64,000 bases of DNA. Source: Arabidopsis thaliana (Eukaryota; Streptophyta; Magnoliopsida; Brassicales; Brassicaceae). Numbering within the stretch: the stretch's first letter is position 1; every line of letters begins with the position of its first letter. The position numbers and the translations under genes are program-made. The notes beneath the pieces were generated by a model. It did no database searches and had not been told where the DNA came from. It was given only the letters and a program-made list of their open reading frames with translations. Shown here piece after piece: positions 1 to 13,354 of this stretch. The stretch covers positions 14,139,835 to 14,203,834 of the forward strand of contig NC_003076.8 in NCBI RefSeq assembly GCF_000001735.4, given 5' to 3'.

Positions 1-161
1 ATTTTCAACATTTGAAATTTTCAAATTCGCTGTGTCTCCCTCGCAGGTATATATCACAGCTACACGATTGAGAGCAAAAACCAAATTCTCAAACAATTTT
101 TCACTTAACAAATTAGCAACTAGTGAGATACTGAGTGAGAAGAGATAGAGAGAGAGAGAGA

Positions 162-2058
162 ATGAATACGAGATCTGGTGATGCCGAAGGAGATATTAGA
201 GGGAAGATGATAGCTCCGGTGAGAGACGGAAATGGTGGACAGAAGAGAAAATTGGTACAGAGCAACGATATTCAGAGAGACGAAGATGGTGGAGCAAAGA
301 GAAGAATCATTCAGAGCAGCGACCAGAAGAACGGGAAGATCCTGAGAGGAATCCATGGCTGTGTATCTCCTCGGTGCTCTGCTCCGACTTACCAGTCTCG
401 CTTCTCCTGGTATTTTCTTCTCCTCTATGAACTACATAGATCTGTTCTCAGATATTTTTGGTGTGCGAGTTTGGGCTGAGCTCGAATTTGATTTGTACGG
501 CATGTATTGGATGGATCTAGGAAATAGAGTTCGATCAATCATCTTTGATACCTTCTGGAATCAATTTGATTTGTATGAGAATTAGATGCTTATATCGATC
601 CCTGTTCGTGACCTGTGTGGTTGCTGAAACCTGGGATTTGAGTTTTGAAAATTCAATTTCGAATCAGATTTCTTAGATCTAATTTTCTCTGACAAATCAG
701 GTATGAGCAAGATATATGGACATACATAACAAGGTTTTTGGATGGTAAATCATTGGTGAAGCTGGGAGCAACGAACAAATGGTTCTATAAGATTGCAATG
801 GAGGATACTGTTTGGAGGTTTGCATGCTTGCGTGATCTTCAGGTCCCTGAGACGTTTCCAGTTTCTTCCACCTGGATTAAGATTTATGCTTCAGCTTTTG
901 GTAAGTTTCACATGACTTATGATACATTCTGAAACAATGGTAAACTCAAAACACGATATGGAAAAATGCAGATGGGAGTCACTCTTACTTGTTCCACCAG
1001 AAGGAGAAGCATATTGGTTAGTCCATGAATTGGATTCATCATACTCTCTTAGTCTCATGTTAAATATAGATGTTGTACAGATCTTTATATGGTTTTGACA
1101 CTGTGATTATAGATTGGATGCGTCTTGGTGCCTTTGTTCTTGACTCTCGAACTTCATTCCTGACTGAGAGTTTGAGTGGTCGTCTGAAAGTCCCAACAGA
1201 AGGAACTATAGAACAAATGTTACAATCCAGTGGTTCATGTCTTATCAACGACATCAAAAGCGGTATTTGGATTGCAGGTACGAAAATTTTCTTATACATC
1301 ATCATCTTCAGAAACTTTGTCAGCTGCAGGAAGAAACTGTAACGTGGCTTATCTCATTTTTCAGATTTACAGCTTTTGCGTTGCCCTCTTTGTGACCTCA
1401 GTACCTGTGATGGTAAAAGACACTATCTGTTGCTGAGACTTTAGGATTCATGCTAGTCTATTAGTCTCTGCAATAACTAAATTGCAACTAAGAGTGTTTC
1501 TGTTTTACTAATGTAGGAACAATGCAAACTCTTGATGTTAGGCACATTGAACTCTTCCTTAGTGAAGGCTACAAAGATGGAAGCTGGGATTATAATCTGA
1601 TTGGATCTCATAAGTTGGAGAAAGACGCAAGTGCAGCCTGTGGAGCCATATTTGACCTCAAACACCTTAAAAAATCTTCATCCTCAGGTAACTTCATTAC
1701 TTACTTTTATGTTCCTTTACTCCTCTTTGAATCATACTCCTTTGTCTCTCATACATTTCCACATGAAATCTGTCTAGGTATTCTCAACCTCAAGTCTTGG
1801 ACCGGAGAGGCAGATGATTCCCAACCTAAAGCAGTTATTGCACCCCATGCAGTTGCTGTTCACACAAGATTGCAACAAAACGAAGGTATATAACTTTACA
1901 TCATCAACCATATCTTTATCTAGAAAAAAGGAAGAGAAAACACTTTTTTTTTGTTCTTACATATTTGAATTGCAGGAATCCTTGTGAAGTACCACACAAT
2001 GAAAGCAGGAACAGACGGTGACATTGTTTCCATCAGAATCTCCCAGCAGCTTCTCTGA
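162..2058 (+). CDS. F-box protein, RMF-like (8 exons, 355 aa)
   Basis: Probable substrate-recognition subunit of an SCF ubiquitin ligase. Frame continuity gives exons 162-409, 701-900, 972-1016, 1113-1277, 1365-1412, 1517-1687, 1778-1885 and 1976-2058, all with GT..AG introns and no stop. After a basic, low-complexity N-terminus (about residues 1-75), exon 2 encodes a divergent F-box (IWTYITRFLDGKSLVKLG, then NKWFYKIAMEDTVWR). The rest is a conserved C-terminal region with a short Cys cluster (CPLCDLSTC) in exon 5. It strongly resembles REDUCED MALE FERTILITY (At3g61730) and its chromosome 5 paralogue; from the neighbours I think this is the chromosome 5 copy. The ATG at 162 is the first in the frame and follows a GA-rich leader. 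The gene looks intact. Its substrate is unknown. Confidence 0.85.
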
Positions 2059-2200
2059 TTCTTTCACAGTGCATTGTCTCATAGTCAGTATTTCTGGTAT
2101 ACAAATCCTTCTCCTCTTCAGTAAAATAAAGATAAACATAAGCTTTACTGTTCTATGACTTTTTCCATTGTCTATAAGTATGTAAATTCCAATTCCCTTA

Positions 2201-3309
2201 GTGCCTTACCACAATATGACTTTCTCAAAACAATTCCCTCTTCTTCTCTATTTCTTCTTCTTCTTCTACTTTCCTCTCCTAAATGCCTCAAAACCAAAAC
2301 GTTGCTACAGTTCTTCATGTGGAGGAAACAACCTTGACGTTAGCTTCCCTTTCTGGCTATCTCCTGAGCAATCTTCGTCATGTGACTACCCAGGATTCAA
2401 CCTCCATTGTGAGACAGCCTTAAAGCTTCCAAATTCCAGACGATTTCTCGTCCAAGACATAAAGTCGCAGCGTATTCACCTTAGAGACCCCGATAACTGC
2501 TTAGCCAGACGGCTTCTCAGCTTCGACGCTTCAATGTCTCCTTTTTCTCCTCTTCACCTTGTCAACTACACTTTCTTGAGCTGTCATAACGAAAACGTCA
2601 AATCCTCTTCTTTGGAACCCATCCATTGCCTTACTAATTCCACACCTTCAGATCTCACCGGTTCAATGCCGTCCTCTTGTCAAACCTTGAAGACACTACT
2701 TCTTCCGGTCTCTTCACCACTCGCAGGTGATCTCAACAAACAAGACCTCTGGCTGAAATGGGACTCACCGGATTGCACAGGTTGTGTTGATTTTAGTCCG
2801 TTATGTAGCTTCATAAACAATACCATCCTCAAAGTCAAATGCTTCACATACGTTGATTCTGGTAACCCTCTCGTCCTATAAGTTCTCACATATACACCCC
2901 AACTTGAAATCAAAATCTTGGCTTCATCAAGAACATATCAAAGAACAATTTTTCTTAAAAATGTTAGACTTTTTTCTATCTTTCAGGAAACCCTTGGTTA
3001 ATAACGTTAAAGATATTATGCTTATGCCTATCCGTACCATTCTTCATAGTGATAACTCCTGCCGTCTGTATCATTTTTATCCCAATCCAACAACAAGCCA
3101 AGAGTGTCCCTTGGCGAAATGACACTCTCTGTCCCATTTGTTTATCAGAATACACAAGTGAAGAGACCGTTAAGTGCTTACCCGAATGTGAACATTGCTT
3201 CCACACCGAATGCATCGACCCGTGGCTCAAGTTGCATAACTCTTGTCCGGTTTGTCGGAATTCGCCTTCATCTTTGCCAAATAAAGCTGCCACGACGAAC
3301 GTTGTCTAG
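2201..3309 (+). CDS. RING-H2 finger protein, ATL21-type (2 exons, about 327 aa)
   Basis: Membrane-anchored E3 ubiquitin ligase. Exons are 2201-2861 and 2987-3309, with a 125-bp intron. The protein starts with a signal peptide rich in Phe/Leu. A Cys-rich extracellular region follows ([10 protein letters not shown], then VSFPFWLS) that matches the GUB_WAK galacturonan-binding domain. A transmembrane helix lies at about residues 225-254 and a C-terminal RING-H2 with C269, C272, C288, H290, H293, C296, C307 and C310, the ATL spacing. An in-frame ATG five codons downstream (2216) is an equally good start. The gene begins only about 140 bp after the F-box stop on the same strand, so the two genes are packed tightly. 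It is related to the ATL21A/B/C group. The ligand and target are unknown. Confidence 0.85.
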
Positions 3310-3971
3310 ATTTGATTCGAGCCACTATTGATTGTTTATCGTAATTTCAATGTTGCGCATTACGCAATTTCAGACGAACATTTCCCAAGCTTTACTAATA
3401 AATGGATAGATGTGAATTTGTCTCCGATATTAGCTAGTAGTCGTCTCAGTCCAACCTTTGAAGTTCGTGAAACACACGCACGCGTTTCTAAGCGAGTGAG
3501 CGTAGTACATTGTATAGCTTTAGTCTTAAACGTTATTGGACTTCAAACATTATTGGGCTTCTAACAAAATTCGCTAGACCACGACAACATTTTCATAAAC
3601 TTTGGTTAGAAAATCGTACATAAAATATGGGAGTCGAATTTAACATCATCAAAATGATTCTGTTATAACGACTACTAACTTACGGGTTCAATTGCACCAA
3701 TAATTTAATGACGGAGTATTTTAGAACCATAAATAACTAATGAGATATTGTTTTTCCCTGTACCAATAACTAGATTCTGACCCGTACATACGTGCGGGAT
3801 TTCTTATTTTAGGAAATATATTGGAATACATTTTGAGTGAAAGATATTGTAATATATAAACTAGATTTTAACCCGCGGTATACCGCGAGACGATTTATTT
3901 TTTTAAAGTAATATATATTAAAATTTGCAAATTTTATTTTTAAAAAATATTTATATTTTAAAGTTTATAAT
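3310..3971. other. Intergenic, AT-rich, with repeat debris
   Basis: No gene is visible. Positions 3690-3765 recur at 15800-16105. Two short segments carry the near-palindromic CCGCGGTATACCGCG-type motif (about 3770-3800 and 3870-3890) that is repeated across 9.5-14.6 kb. Confidence 0.6.
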
Positions 3972-3980
3972 TGTTATTAA
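3972..3980 (+). repeat. Candidate LINE target-site duplication, left copy
   Basis: The 9-bp sequence tgttattaa here is repeated at 9483-9491, directly after the LINE poly(A) tail. It is AT-rich and sits next to an A run, so the call is moderate. Confidence 0.55.
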
Positions 3981-4179
3981 AAAAAAAAAGAAACTACTGT
4001 GTGTAAAAAACCTTTTCTCTCTCTTCCTTCTGGGCGATTCTACAGCGATCCTCCACCGACTTCCACCGCCTCAATTTTCTGGTGATCTCTTTGTCGTCCT
4101 AGTGCGGATCTTACTCTCCGGTGTCTCTGCCGGTCCGTTCGTGTTGTTCTCTTTGACTGTTGTTGTCTTCTCTGAATCC

Positions 4180-5313
4180 ATGGATAAAGAATTATGGCAA
4201 GCGCTTCAAAATTTAGATCTAGGATCTGAGAGAGCTCCTCTGAAGATGTCAGCTGAAGCGAGGCGCTCGCGTGATATAGATAATCGTCTCAGCCTAATTG
4301 TCAAAGGTCTAAACCCTCAACATCAGAAACCAGCAGGACTTAAAGGTGCTTTGCCTAAAGCTTGGAGATTGGATGGAAGGGTTACAAGTAGAATTAATGA
4401 TGACGGTACTGTTCAATTCTTCTTTAAGGCTGAACACCATCTCATGTCTGTCCTAGAAAATGGCCCTTGGCACCATAATTTTTGGATGGTGGCTGTTGAT
4501 CGATGGACCAATCGTACCTTGTCAAATTTTCTCTCTCAAATCTCCTTTTGGGTTAAAATTCTGCATATTCCTCAAGATTTTAGGATAGACCCAGTTATTA
4601 GAGAGACAGCAGGGGTTCTGGGGCATATTGATGAAACCAAAATTATAGAAGCCACTGCGGATGCTGAAGGTGAAGTCTAGGCTCATGTTACAATGAACAT
4701 CTCCGATCGTTTAATCTTTGTACGATCTGTTGAATTCGAACCTGCCACAGCCCCATTCATGGTTAGGTTTGTTTTCGCTAAACTGAAGAAATTCTGCTTT
4801 AGATGTGGGTCATTGCTGCATGATGAATTAGCTTGTAACCATCAAAGCACTGTGCTCCAGTTGAACGTTGAAGCAACTAGACAAGCTATAGAACCGATGC
4901 AAGGCATTAATCAAGGGGATGACGAACCTATGCAGGAAGGTTCTAGTTCCTCAACACATGTTGTTGGCCCTATTCCTTTAGTTGTCAGAGAAACTGGTGA
5001 AGCATCTGAGACTCTTACAATTCGCACCAGAGCAACTAATTTATTGACTGCTGGTAATGATGAATCTATGCAAAAAGGAGAAGAGAATCCCATTCAAACC
5101 CAGCCAACACTTCACTCAGAAGAAATGGGACCGACACAACTGCAACCTCAAGAAGAGCTTGATGCTCTTAGAAACACAGCAGATAGTAGTCGCAAAATGA
5201 AAGGGGATAACCTTTTTGATGAAGATCAAGCTGCAACAAGTCGCCAAAGGACGCAAGATCCAATACTTACTCAAGGGGAGGTGGCAACCCCTAAACCACC
5301 ATCGCCAAGATGA
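4180..5313 (+). pseudogene. LINE ORF1 (DUF4283 plus CCHC zinc knuckle), one stop
   Basis: Nucleic-acid-binding ORF1 protein of the LINE. From ATG 4180 the first part is a DUF4283 domain (WRLDGRVTSRINDDGTVQFF, then VLENGPWHHNFWMVAVDRW). A zf-CCHC_4-type knuckle follows (KFCFRCGSLLHDELAC, about 4790-4840) and then an acidic, Gln-rich tail. A single in-frame TAG at 4678-4680 interrupts it and the same frame then runs to 5313. The longer open frame from 3925 is 5' UTR read-through. Confidence 0.8.
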
Positions 5314-8300
5314 AGATATTACACTGGAATTGTCAGGGACTTAAGAGGAACCCTCTGACAATTCCATATTTAAAAGACATCAGGCAGTCTTCTAAACCTG
5401 ATGTATTGTTCCTCATAGAAACTAAGAACGGTCAAGAATATGTACAAAGTCTATGTAATGATCTTGGATATGCCCACCATTTTGTTGTGAATCCGGAAGG
5501 GCTTAGCGGTGGTATGGCAGTTTTTTGGAATGATGAGGTTAAGCTGGATTTTCTATCATCACCTACTCTCCATTATACTGATATGTATATATCGGAATCC
5601 GGTTCACCTACTTTTCGTCTTACTTATATCTATGGTAATCCAGAATATAAAGAGCGAAATGCCTTGTGGAAGAAAATGATTTTTTGGGTAGAAGCAGGAC
5701 TCTATCAAAGTAAACCACGTCTGGTTCTTGGTGACTTTAATGACATCAAAACTAATGAAGAAAAATCAGGCGGCCCTTCTCGATCTGAGGCTTCTTTCAA
5801 GACTTTTCGACAAATGCTTAATTCCTCAGGTCTTCATGACATCAAGACGATAGGAGGAAAATTTACGTGGACGGGCCATCGATCTCATTATCACATCAAA
5901 TCAAAAATTGACCGAGCAGTGGCTACTTCAGATTGGCAAGATCTCTTTCCAAGAGCATATGTTCAGTTGATGTCATGGGGTGGCTCTGATCATCGGCCCC
6001 TTTTGTTGGATACAGGAAACAGAAAATGGAGAGGATATAAATTGTTCCGTTATGATAATAGATGGAGATTTGATTCTGCTGTAAAGCAAGAAATTCACAA
6101 AGTCTGAACTACACAATGTCAAGACATTCAGAGCACAAACTTTCATCTTGCGCTCAAGAAATGTCGTGTTAGTCTGTCCCGATGGAAGTCGAAGCACATT
6201 ACCAACTCCCAGAAGAAAATTCAAGAGCTTAAGAGTAAGTTGCATAAGGCTTATGAGACTCTTCCAATAAACTATGCTCATATCAATGATCTCAAAAATC
6301 AGTTGGTTAAGGAATATCGGCTGGAAGAGGAATATTGGGGAACTAAGAGTAGAGTTCAATGGCTTCAAGCTGGAGATAAAAATACACGGTACTTCCATGC
6401 GAAAACAAAACAGAGGAGGAATTTTAATCGTCTCACTTCCCTTGTAGATGAGCAGGGTAACGTTTGTACTAAAGAGGATGAAATTCACAACCTGGTGGAG
6501 ACTTACTTCAGCACCCTTTTCACTTCGCATGGCAGCAACAACATGGAAGAGGTATTGACGTCTATTCAGCCTAGAGTTACAGAGGAAATGAACAACCATT
6601 TGACCAAGCCGGTTACAGAAGAGGAGCTCTCTCAGGCCCTATGCAGTATGAATAGAAATAAATCACCTGGTCCAGATGGTCTTGGAGCTGGATTCTATAA
6701 AGATCATTGGGCGGTCTTAAGCAAAGGTGTGTTTCAGTTTGTCCAAAACTTTTTTAATACGGGTACCTTAGACCCAAAACTCAATCACACTCATATTTGT
6801 TTAATCCCAAAGGTCGAGAATCCATTAGAAGTCAAAGATTACAGACCTATTAGCTTGTGTAATGTTGCCTATAAGCTTATCTCTAAAATCTTGGCTGATA
6901 GACTCAAACCTTGGCTCCAATTTATCATCTCAGAAAACCAAACTGCCTTCATTCCGGGTCGCACGATCACTGATAATGTTCTTATAGCGCATGAGCTGAT
7001 ACATTCCTTACAGACTCGGAATCTTAAACAGCCATATATGGCTTTCAAATTAGATATTAGTAAGGCCTTTGATAAAGTTGAATGGTCTTTTCTTGAAGCA
7101 GTTATGAAGAAGCTTGGTTTTGCTGAAAGATGGTGTGCGTGGATTATGGAATGTATCACCACTGTCACTTACTCAGTCCTTGTCAATGGTTCTCCAATTG
7201 GCAGCATCCTCCCACAGAGAGGTATTAGACAAGATGATCCCATCTCTTCGTACTTGTATTTATTATGTTCTGAAGGACTCTCAGCCTTAATCCGTCATAA
7301 TATTCATCAAAGTAAACTGCATGGATTTAAGGCAAGCAGAAACGGCCCTCCTATATCTCACTTGCTATTCGCTGATGATTCCCTCCTGTTCTGTAAGGCC
7401 ACAGTGGAAGAATGTTCTGCCCTCCTGCAAGTTCTTAACCAATACCATGCAGCATCAGGTCAGCAAGTTAATTTCCAAAAGTCTGCCGTTACTTTTGGCA
7501 AGGGCCTCAACTGTCAACAAAAACATGATCTTACTAATATTATGGGAGTCACTAAAATTAGTGGTTTTGGACGATACCTTGGTTTACCTGAATTTGTTGG
7601 CAGGAGTAAATATAATGCTTTTTTTTACCTTCACCAGAGAGTTTCACAGAAGCTCCAAAGTTGGTATTCTCATTTTCTCTCTCCTGCAGGGAAAGAAGTC
7701 CTCATCAAAGCTGTTGCCACTGCTCTCCCATCTTACTTTATGTCATGTTTCATGTTGCCTATCAAACTTATCAAGGAAATCACCTCAGTCATTCGCAAGT
7801 TTTGGTGGGCCAGCACACAACATCATAATAAAATTTCCTGGGTAGCTTGGAGCAAAATCAATGACACAAAGAAGATGGGTGGACTTGGCGTCAGAGACTT
7901 AAAGGACTTTAACCTTGCTATGATTGCCAAACAAAGCTGGAGGCTTCTCCAACAACCTCACTCACTACTAGCAAGGCTTTACAAAGCTAAATATTATCCC
8001 CACTCAAGTTTGTTGGAAGCTGGTGTCAAGTGGCAATCTAGCCATGCTTGGAGAAGCATAATGCAAGGTAATACACTTCTAGCTGATGGACTAAAATGGG
8101 TAGTTGGTAATGGGCAGAGAATAAATATATGGCAAGATAAATGGCTTCCATCGAACCCACCGCGTGCCCCTAAATGCCAGGAAAATGTTCGTACCTCACT
8201 AAAACTGGTTAAGGATCTTTTAATACCATGTACCACTCGGTGGAATGAGGAGTTGATAGATAAGGTAATAGCTTTGGAAGACAGAAATCTAATAAAGGTT

Positions 8301-9434
8301 ATTAGACCATCTTTAGTGGAGGTCAGTGATAGTATATCTTGGATTTATTCAAAAGATGGTAGCTACTCTGTCAAATCTGGCTATTATGCAGTTCGTAGAA
8401 GAGGAATTGAGCAAGACGCTACTGTGAACAGCCAACACACTCATTTTCCTTTTAAGTACATTTGGAATGTGGACGTCCCTCCAAAAGTTAAGCATTTTTG
8501 GTGGCACTCCTTGCATAATGGCTTGCCTGTTGCAGATAATTTGAAGAAACGGGGCCTACGGGTAGATGCCATCTATCAGCTGTGTGGCGAAGAAGATGAA
8601 ACAGTAAATCACCTTTTGTTTCAATGCAAGCTCACAAAGGAAATCTGGGACCTCACTCCTATTTCAACTCCTTCAGGTGAATTTCTTAATGCCCACAATC
8701 TAGCTGATAATTTGCAGGACCTAATCATGATTAATAGAAACCATGCCAATGAGCTGAAACTTTTATTCCTCCTTGGGTGACGAATTTGGAAGATGAGGAA
8801 TGCTCTCATTTTTTAGAACAAAAGAATGGTTGTTCCTGATGTCATTAGTCAAGCGCTTGTTGATTTATCTGTGTGGAATGAGGCATGCAAATTAAATCAG
8901 AATAAGCCATGTAGTCAATCGCATAATGTGAAGCTGCCAACGAAGGAAATATGTACTATGGAAGAGGCAATTCACAGCTCTGACGCCTATTGTTGTTTTG
9001 TAGATGGCTCCTGGCTTTCACCTACGCAACAAGCCGGCATTGGTTGGGAACTCTATAACAAGGACGCTGCCCTCCTTCTTCGAGGCTTCTGCTGCTATCT
9101 CCCCTATGGTCTCTTCTCTTGAGACTGAAGCAGAAGCAGTTAGAATGGCGGTGCTCCAAGTCAGAAACCTGGGATATTCACATGTTACTTTTGCAGGTGA
9201 CAACATGGATCTTTACAAAGCATTAGAGATGAACGAAGCTGCACATCCCTTACAAAGATGGGAACATACTACAGTCTCTTCGTATATCAGAGACATCCTG
9301 CAGATAAATAACGCTCGACATGATTTTAGCTTTATAAAGATCTTAGAAACGCGAACCATGTAGCAGATTCTCTAGCGAGAAGTGCAAGAACGAACCAATC
9401 TGGTTATGTAATATCTTGGAACAATGTACCTTGA
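5310..9434 (+). pseudogene. LINE ORF2: endonuclease, reverse transcriptase, RNase H; broken
   Basis: Pol-like protein for target-primed reverse transcription. Visible in order are an apurinic-type endonuclease (MKILHWNCQGL, VLGDFNDI, then GGSDHRPLLLD near 5975-6010), a reverse transcriptase (FIPGRTITDNV, FKLDISKAFDKVEW, catalytic FADD near 7370-7380), a zf-RVT-like region near 8450-8640, and an RNase H domain (CCFVDGSW near 8990, then AGDNMDLYKAL). Lesions: TGA at 6105-6107, TGA at 8778-8780 where a Trp is usual, TAG at 8814-8816, a frameshift in the RNase H near 9100 and another near 9340. The original C-terminus is still readable to 9434. Confidence 0.85.
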
Positions 9435-9491
9435 CTTTATTAATGAAAAGGTTAAGTTGACGACCAAAAAAAAAAAAAAAAATGTTATTAA

Positions 9492-11654
9492 GTAACGGTA
9501 TACCACGAATCCATGAGACAATTGTTAAAAAACTAAAGTTGTAATCCCTATTAAAACAACATATTAATAATATTTTAAAATTTTATAAATATTGATTCAA
9601 ATACATCTACCATGTAACCCAATTCCAAAATAAAACCTGTTCTATAATTTATTTACCCGTCCTGTGATTTTTTTTTAAAATTAGTAATTTTTAAAATTTA
9701 AGAATTCTTTTTTATATATAAAATTTTTGCAAATTGTATCATTCTCTAATACATTTATATTTTATAATTTAATTTTATATATAGTAACATTATACATACC
9801 ACATAACATTTTTTGTTTTATATAATCTTTTCTAAATTAGGATGATTTGATATGTTTAATATTAGTGGTCTTAAAAAATAATAAATTAAAGATTTAACCC
9901 GTATTGAAACGGTGGATTAATTATATTTTATTTTTTATTAATGTTGATTCAAAAACCCGTCACTCCAAATCTGTCTTGCCAAAAAGCCATTTATTTTATT
10001 AATATTAATTTTACTAATGATATGACTCTGAATTATAATTTAAATATTTTAGCTGATAACATAGGAGTACACCATATTTATTTAATAGGGGAATGTACCA
10101 TATGACCCAAATGCACTTTTACCCAAATCCACCAAAATAGTCTTGCAAAAATACTATAGAGATAAGAAACGATAGTCGGTTTTGATAGGTATAAGATTAG
10201 CAAATATATTAGTTAGCTTAAATTAATTAAAGAATACAAATCGAAAAGGAATATTACACTTTATTCGAATATAGTATCAAAACTTATATAACACAGAGAT
10301 TTGATAATTTTTTAATTGTGAATACTTTTTTTTGTGTTAATTTTTATGTGATTAAGATTTAATTGATTTTGTATATAAAATATTAAATTGTTTTACGAAC
10401 TTATTTGTTTATAATTTGGTAACAGATAGATATTTGAGTATTCAGTATATTTTGCTTCAGTTTAGGAAATCTTTGATGACCCGTCTTAAGATCCAATAAG
10501 CCCTATAATCTAGATATTAACCTGTAGTATACCGCACGTAGGCTTATATTTTAGTTAAACTAAAAACTTTTATTGTAAAGATGATTTAAAAATATATGAT
10601 ATTATTTTATTTGATTTTAAATGTATAGTAAACTGTGAGTTGTATATGTTTTGTTGATATTATCTATATTATTTAGTGTTTAAGATTATACACTTGTAGT
10701 TTGATTGTTAATTTAAGAGTTTCACCTGTAGTATACCATCTTGTATTAATATCGATCTAAACCCGTCAATTATAGGATTTTCCAGCTTGTATTAAAAATT
10801 GAATCACATCATTGACATAAAAAAATCTAATATGTTATTAATTATTATAGTATATAAGATTATAAATTTTCAATAGAATATGTATGAAATTAAATATAAA
10901 TATTTCAAATTATGACTCAGTAAAAATTTTTCTTAAATCTATTTATCACCGGTTATAATATTTTTTCATGTATTGAACAGTTTATATTCGTTTTTAAAAA
11001 TTCTAATTATGGCATATGCGAAAAAACTCTAATTATTTTTTTATAATGATGATATTATTTTTTCGCAAAAATAGAATCATATAAAGATGAGAAGTGAATT
11101 ATAATAATTAATAAAAAATTAATATGATAATGTAGATATCAAATCTAATTTGTTGATTTTAGTTGGTTACTTTTTTGGAAATTAATAATGTATTTCATTT
11201 TTCTAATTAAATCAAATTAATTAAAATTTAGATATCAAATCTTATATGTTGATTTTGATTGGTTATTATTTTTGAAAATTAATAATGTATTTCGTTTTTA
11301 AATTAAATTTAATTATTTAAATTAGTATTTGACTTTTTAATCCTTAAAGAGATAAATTAATTTACTCTTTAAAATTTTATTTCTAATGGCATACTTATGT
11401 AATTACTTACAAAAATTAAGGTTATATTTAAAATGTACTTCCCAAATAATATAGTAGGATTATAATATGCATAGAAAAGTGTATAGTGTTATTTATGATA
11501 CAATAGCTAAATTTTTTATTAATTTATATTATTTATATTTCATTTGTATTTTGCATAGTAAATCGAATGTTAGATTTGTTTCGAATTGCGGAATAATATA
11601 GAGATATTTGGAAAATCTGTGTATTTTTGTTACTTTGATGTATATACAAATTAA
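9492..11654. repeat. AT-rich degenerate repeat region with CCGYRGTATACCG-type motifs
   Basis: No coding signal. Short segments resembling ttaacccgtagtataccg recur near 9495, 9900, 10515 and 10725, and further on near 12765, 12890 and 13190. They are separated by AT-rich sequence that is itself similar between copies (for example gtttaagattgtata). This looks like old copies of one non-coding repeat family. I cannot name it. Confidence 0.5.
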
Positions 11655-12706
11655 GAGGGGGGTATTGAAGGAAGGAATATGACAGAATTTAATAGAAAGT
11701 TAAATCTAGTGTTATTCAATTAGAGATTTTATAAATTCTTTTAAATTCTATTGTTATTGAAGATGCTAATTTTTTAATTCTACTAAATTCAAGTGTTATT
11801 CAATATTATCTAATTTTGTGTGGCAACATTATTTAACAAGAATTTAATAGAAACGTTAATGCAAAATGTGAAGAAACTTTTCTGAGCTTTTGAGGTGAGA
11901 TTTGGACAGATATGTTATTCAACATATCGTATCTTGTGAAACGAGTTGAGGAACCTTGACTATGTCATCTCTTGAATCTTTATCTCTCTCACAATCTCCA
12001 GGTTCCTCTTGCGAGAGATATTGAGAGATCCAAAAAAGAAGCAATGTTCCCTTGTCTGAGATTGAGAGAGAGATCCAAAACAAGAGAAATTTGAGATTGT
12101 CTCCTCTAGAATTGCGACGACCATGTATAGTCGCGATTCACGACGGCCGCGGCGGTAGGAGTGAGGCTCTTCTGGGGTCAAAATCAAATGCATGGGTTAC
12201 AGCTTTGCAAGTTGGGCATTGACAGTAGAATCTCTTATGTTAATGATCCAAAACAATTATTGTTTTCACCTGTTTATCCAATTTCATTATCACTGCAACA
12301 AATTTTAATCTGGATTTTGTCCTTACTTCAAGGATATTATTTGGTTATTTGACGAACATGAAATCCATAGGTGAAAGAAACCAAACATACTTTGTGTTGG
12401 GTAATAGCAGGTTTTGTGGTGTTGAATGGTTGATTGATTGTAGGAGGTCCTGAAAGTGGAAAATACATAACTAAAGACGAGTACTATCTTCGCCTCTGTT
12501 TGTTTGACTTCGTGGAAAGAGCAAATTCTTTTTATTAATTCTAAGAAAATTATATTCTATTCGATTCTATTAAAATGTTGCAAAATATATCCTATAGAAT
12601 AATAAAGAAAATTTCAAAATCTTTACACAATCTTTAAAAATCTAACTTTTTCTTTATAATTCTATTCAATCAAATTCTATTAAATTCGTTGTTTCAATAC
12701 CCCTCC
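11655..12706. mobile_element. Non-autonomous PIF/Harbinger-like MITE, about 1.05 kb
   Basis: The ends are inverted: the left begins gaggggggtattgaa and the right, read backwards, begins ggaggggtattgaaac. Both continue into sequence rich in aatttaatagaa. A 3-bp taa lies on each side (11652-11654 and 12707-12709), which fits the TWA duplication of PIF/Harbinger elements. The interior has no transposase. A GA-rich stretch with a GC-rich patch (about 11980-12180) may be captured sequence. Family assignment rests on ends and TSD only. Confidence 0.6.
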
Positions 12707-13354
12707 TAATTGTTTTTGTTTGAAATTTGATCAATTAGATGATATAATGTGAAATTTACTTCGCGGTACACCGTTGGTCGATTTTTTTGTAACTAAAAAT
12801 TCGAATTTTTAAGTTATAGTTGTTTTGTAAATATTGTTTTTTTTAGTATTTAAGATTGTATAATTGTGTTAAAATTGTTAATTCTAAGATTTTACTCGTA
12901 GATTATCGTCCCGTATGAATATCAATCAAAACTCGTTCCACCAGATAATTTCATTCCGTAAAATAAATATTATTTTTATTATTTTAAAATATTCTTATTG
13001 TAATATATTAAAAATTGAGGGATTGTAGATCTTGGATTAATATATTTAAAAATAATTTGTGATTTATAAATTTATGATATTGTAGTATATAAAAAAATTA
13101 GTGTATACCTTTCAATAATTGTATAAAGTATATTTTAAAAGTCAAAATTTGTATAAATGGATATTGCAACTTCATGAAATCGTAGTGATTTACCTGTAGG
13201 ATATCACAGGCTAATTTTTATTTTATTTTTATATAAACAGATAAATTAGTTGATTTTAGTTAAAAATAAAAAATAAATTAAGTTATATTTGTTTTGTTTG
13301 TTGTTTCAGATTGTATAAATATATTTTGATTGTTAATTCCATGATTTTATATGT
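12707..13354. other. AT-rich repeat region, no gene seen
   Basis: This continues the degenerate repeat seen from 9.5 kb, with motif copies near 12765, 12890 and 13190. No open frame or RNA gene is visible. Confidence 0.5.

Larger units (their letters stand above)
3981..9482 (+). mobile_element. LINE retrotransposon, almost full length, inactivated
   Basis: Non-LTR element of about 5.5 kb with 5' UTR, ORF1, ORF2 and a 3' poly(A) run (about 9466-9482). ORF2 starts inside the end of ORF1 (ATGA overlap at 5310), as in plant L1-like LINEs. A 9-bp direct repeat, tgttattaa, lies at 3972-3980 and again just after the poly(A) at 9483-9491, which fits a target-site duplication. The exact 5' end is uncertain because the first bases are an A run. 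Only a few stops and frameshifts break the frames, so the insertion is fairly young. Confidence 0.85.
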
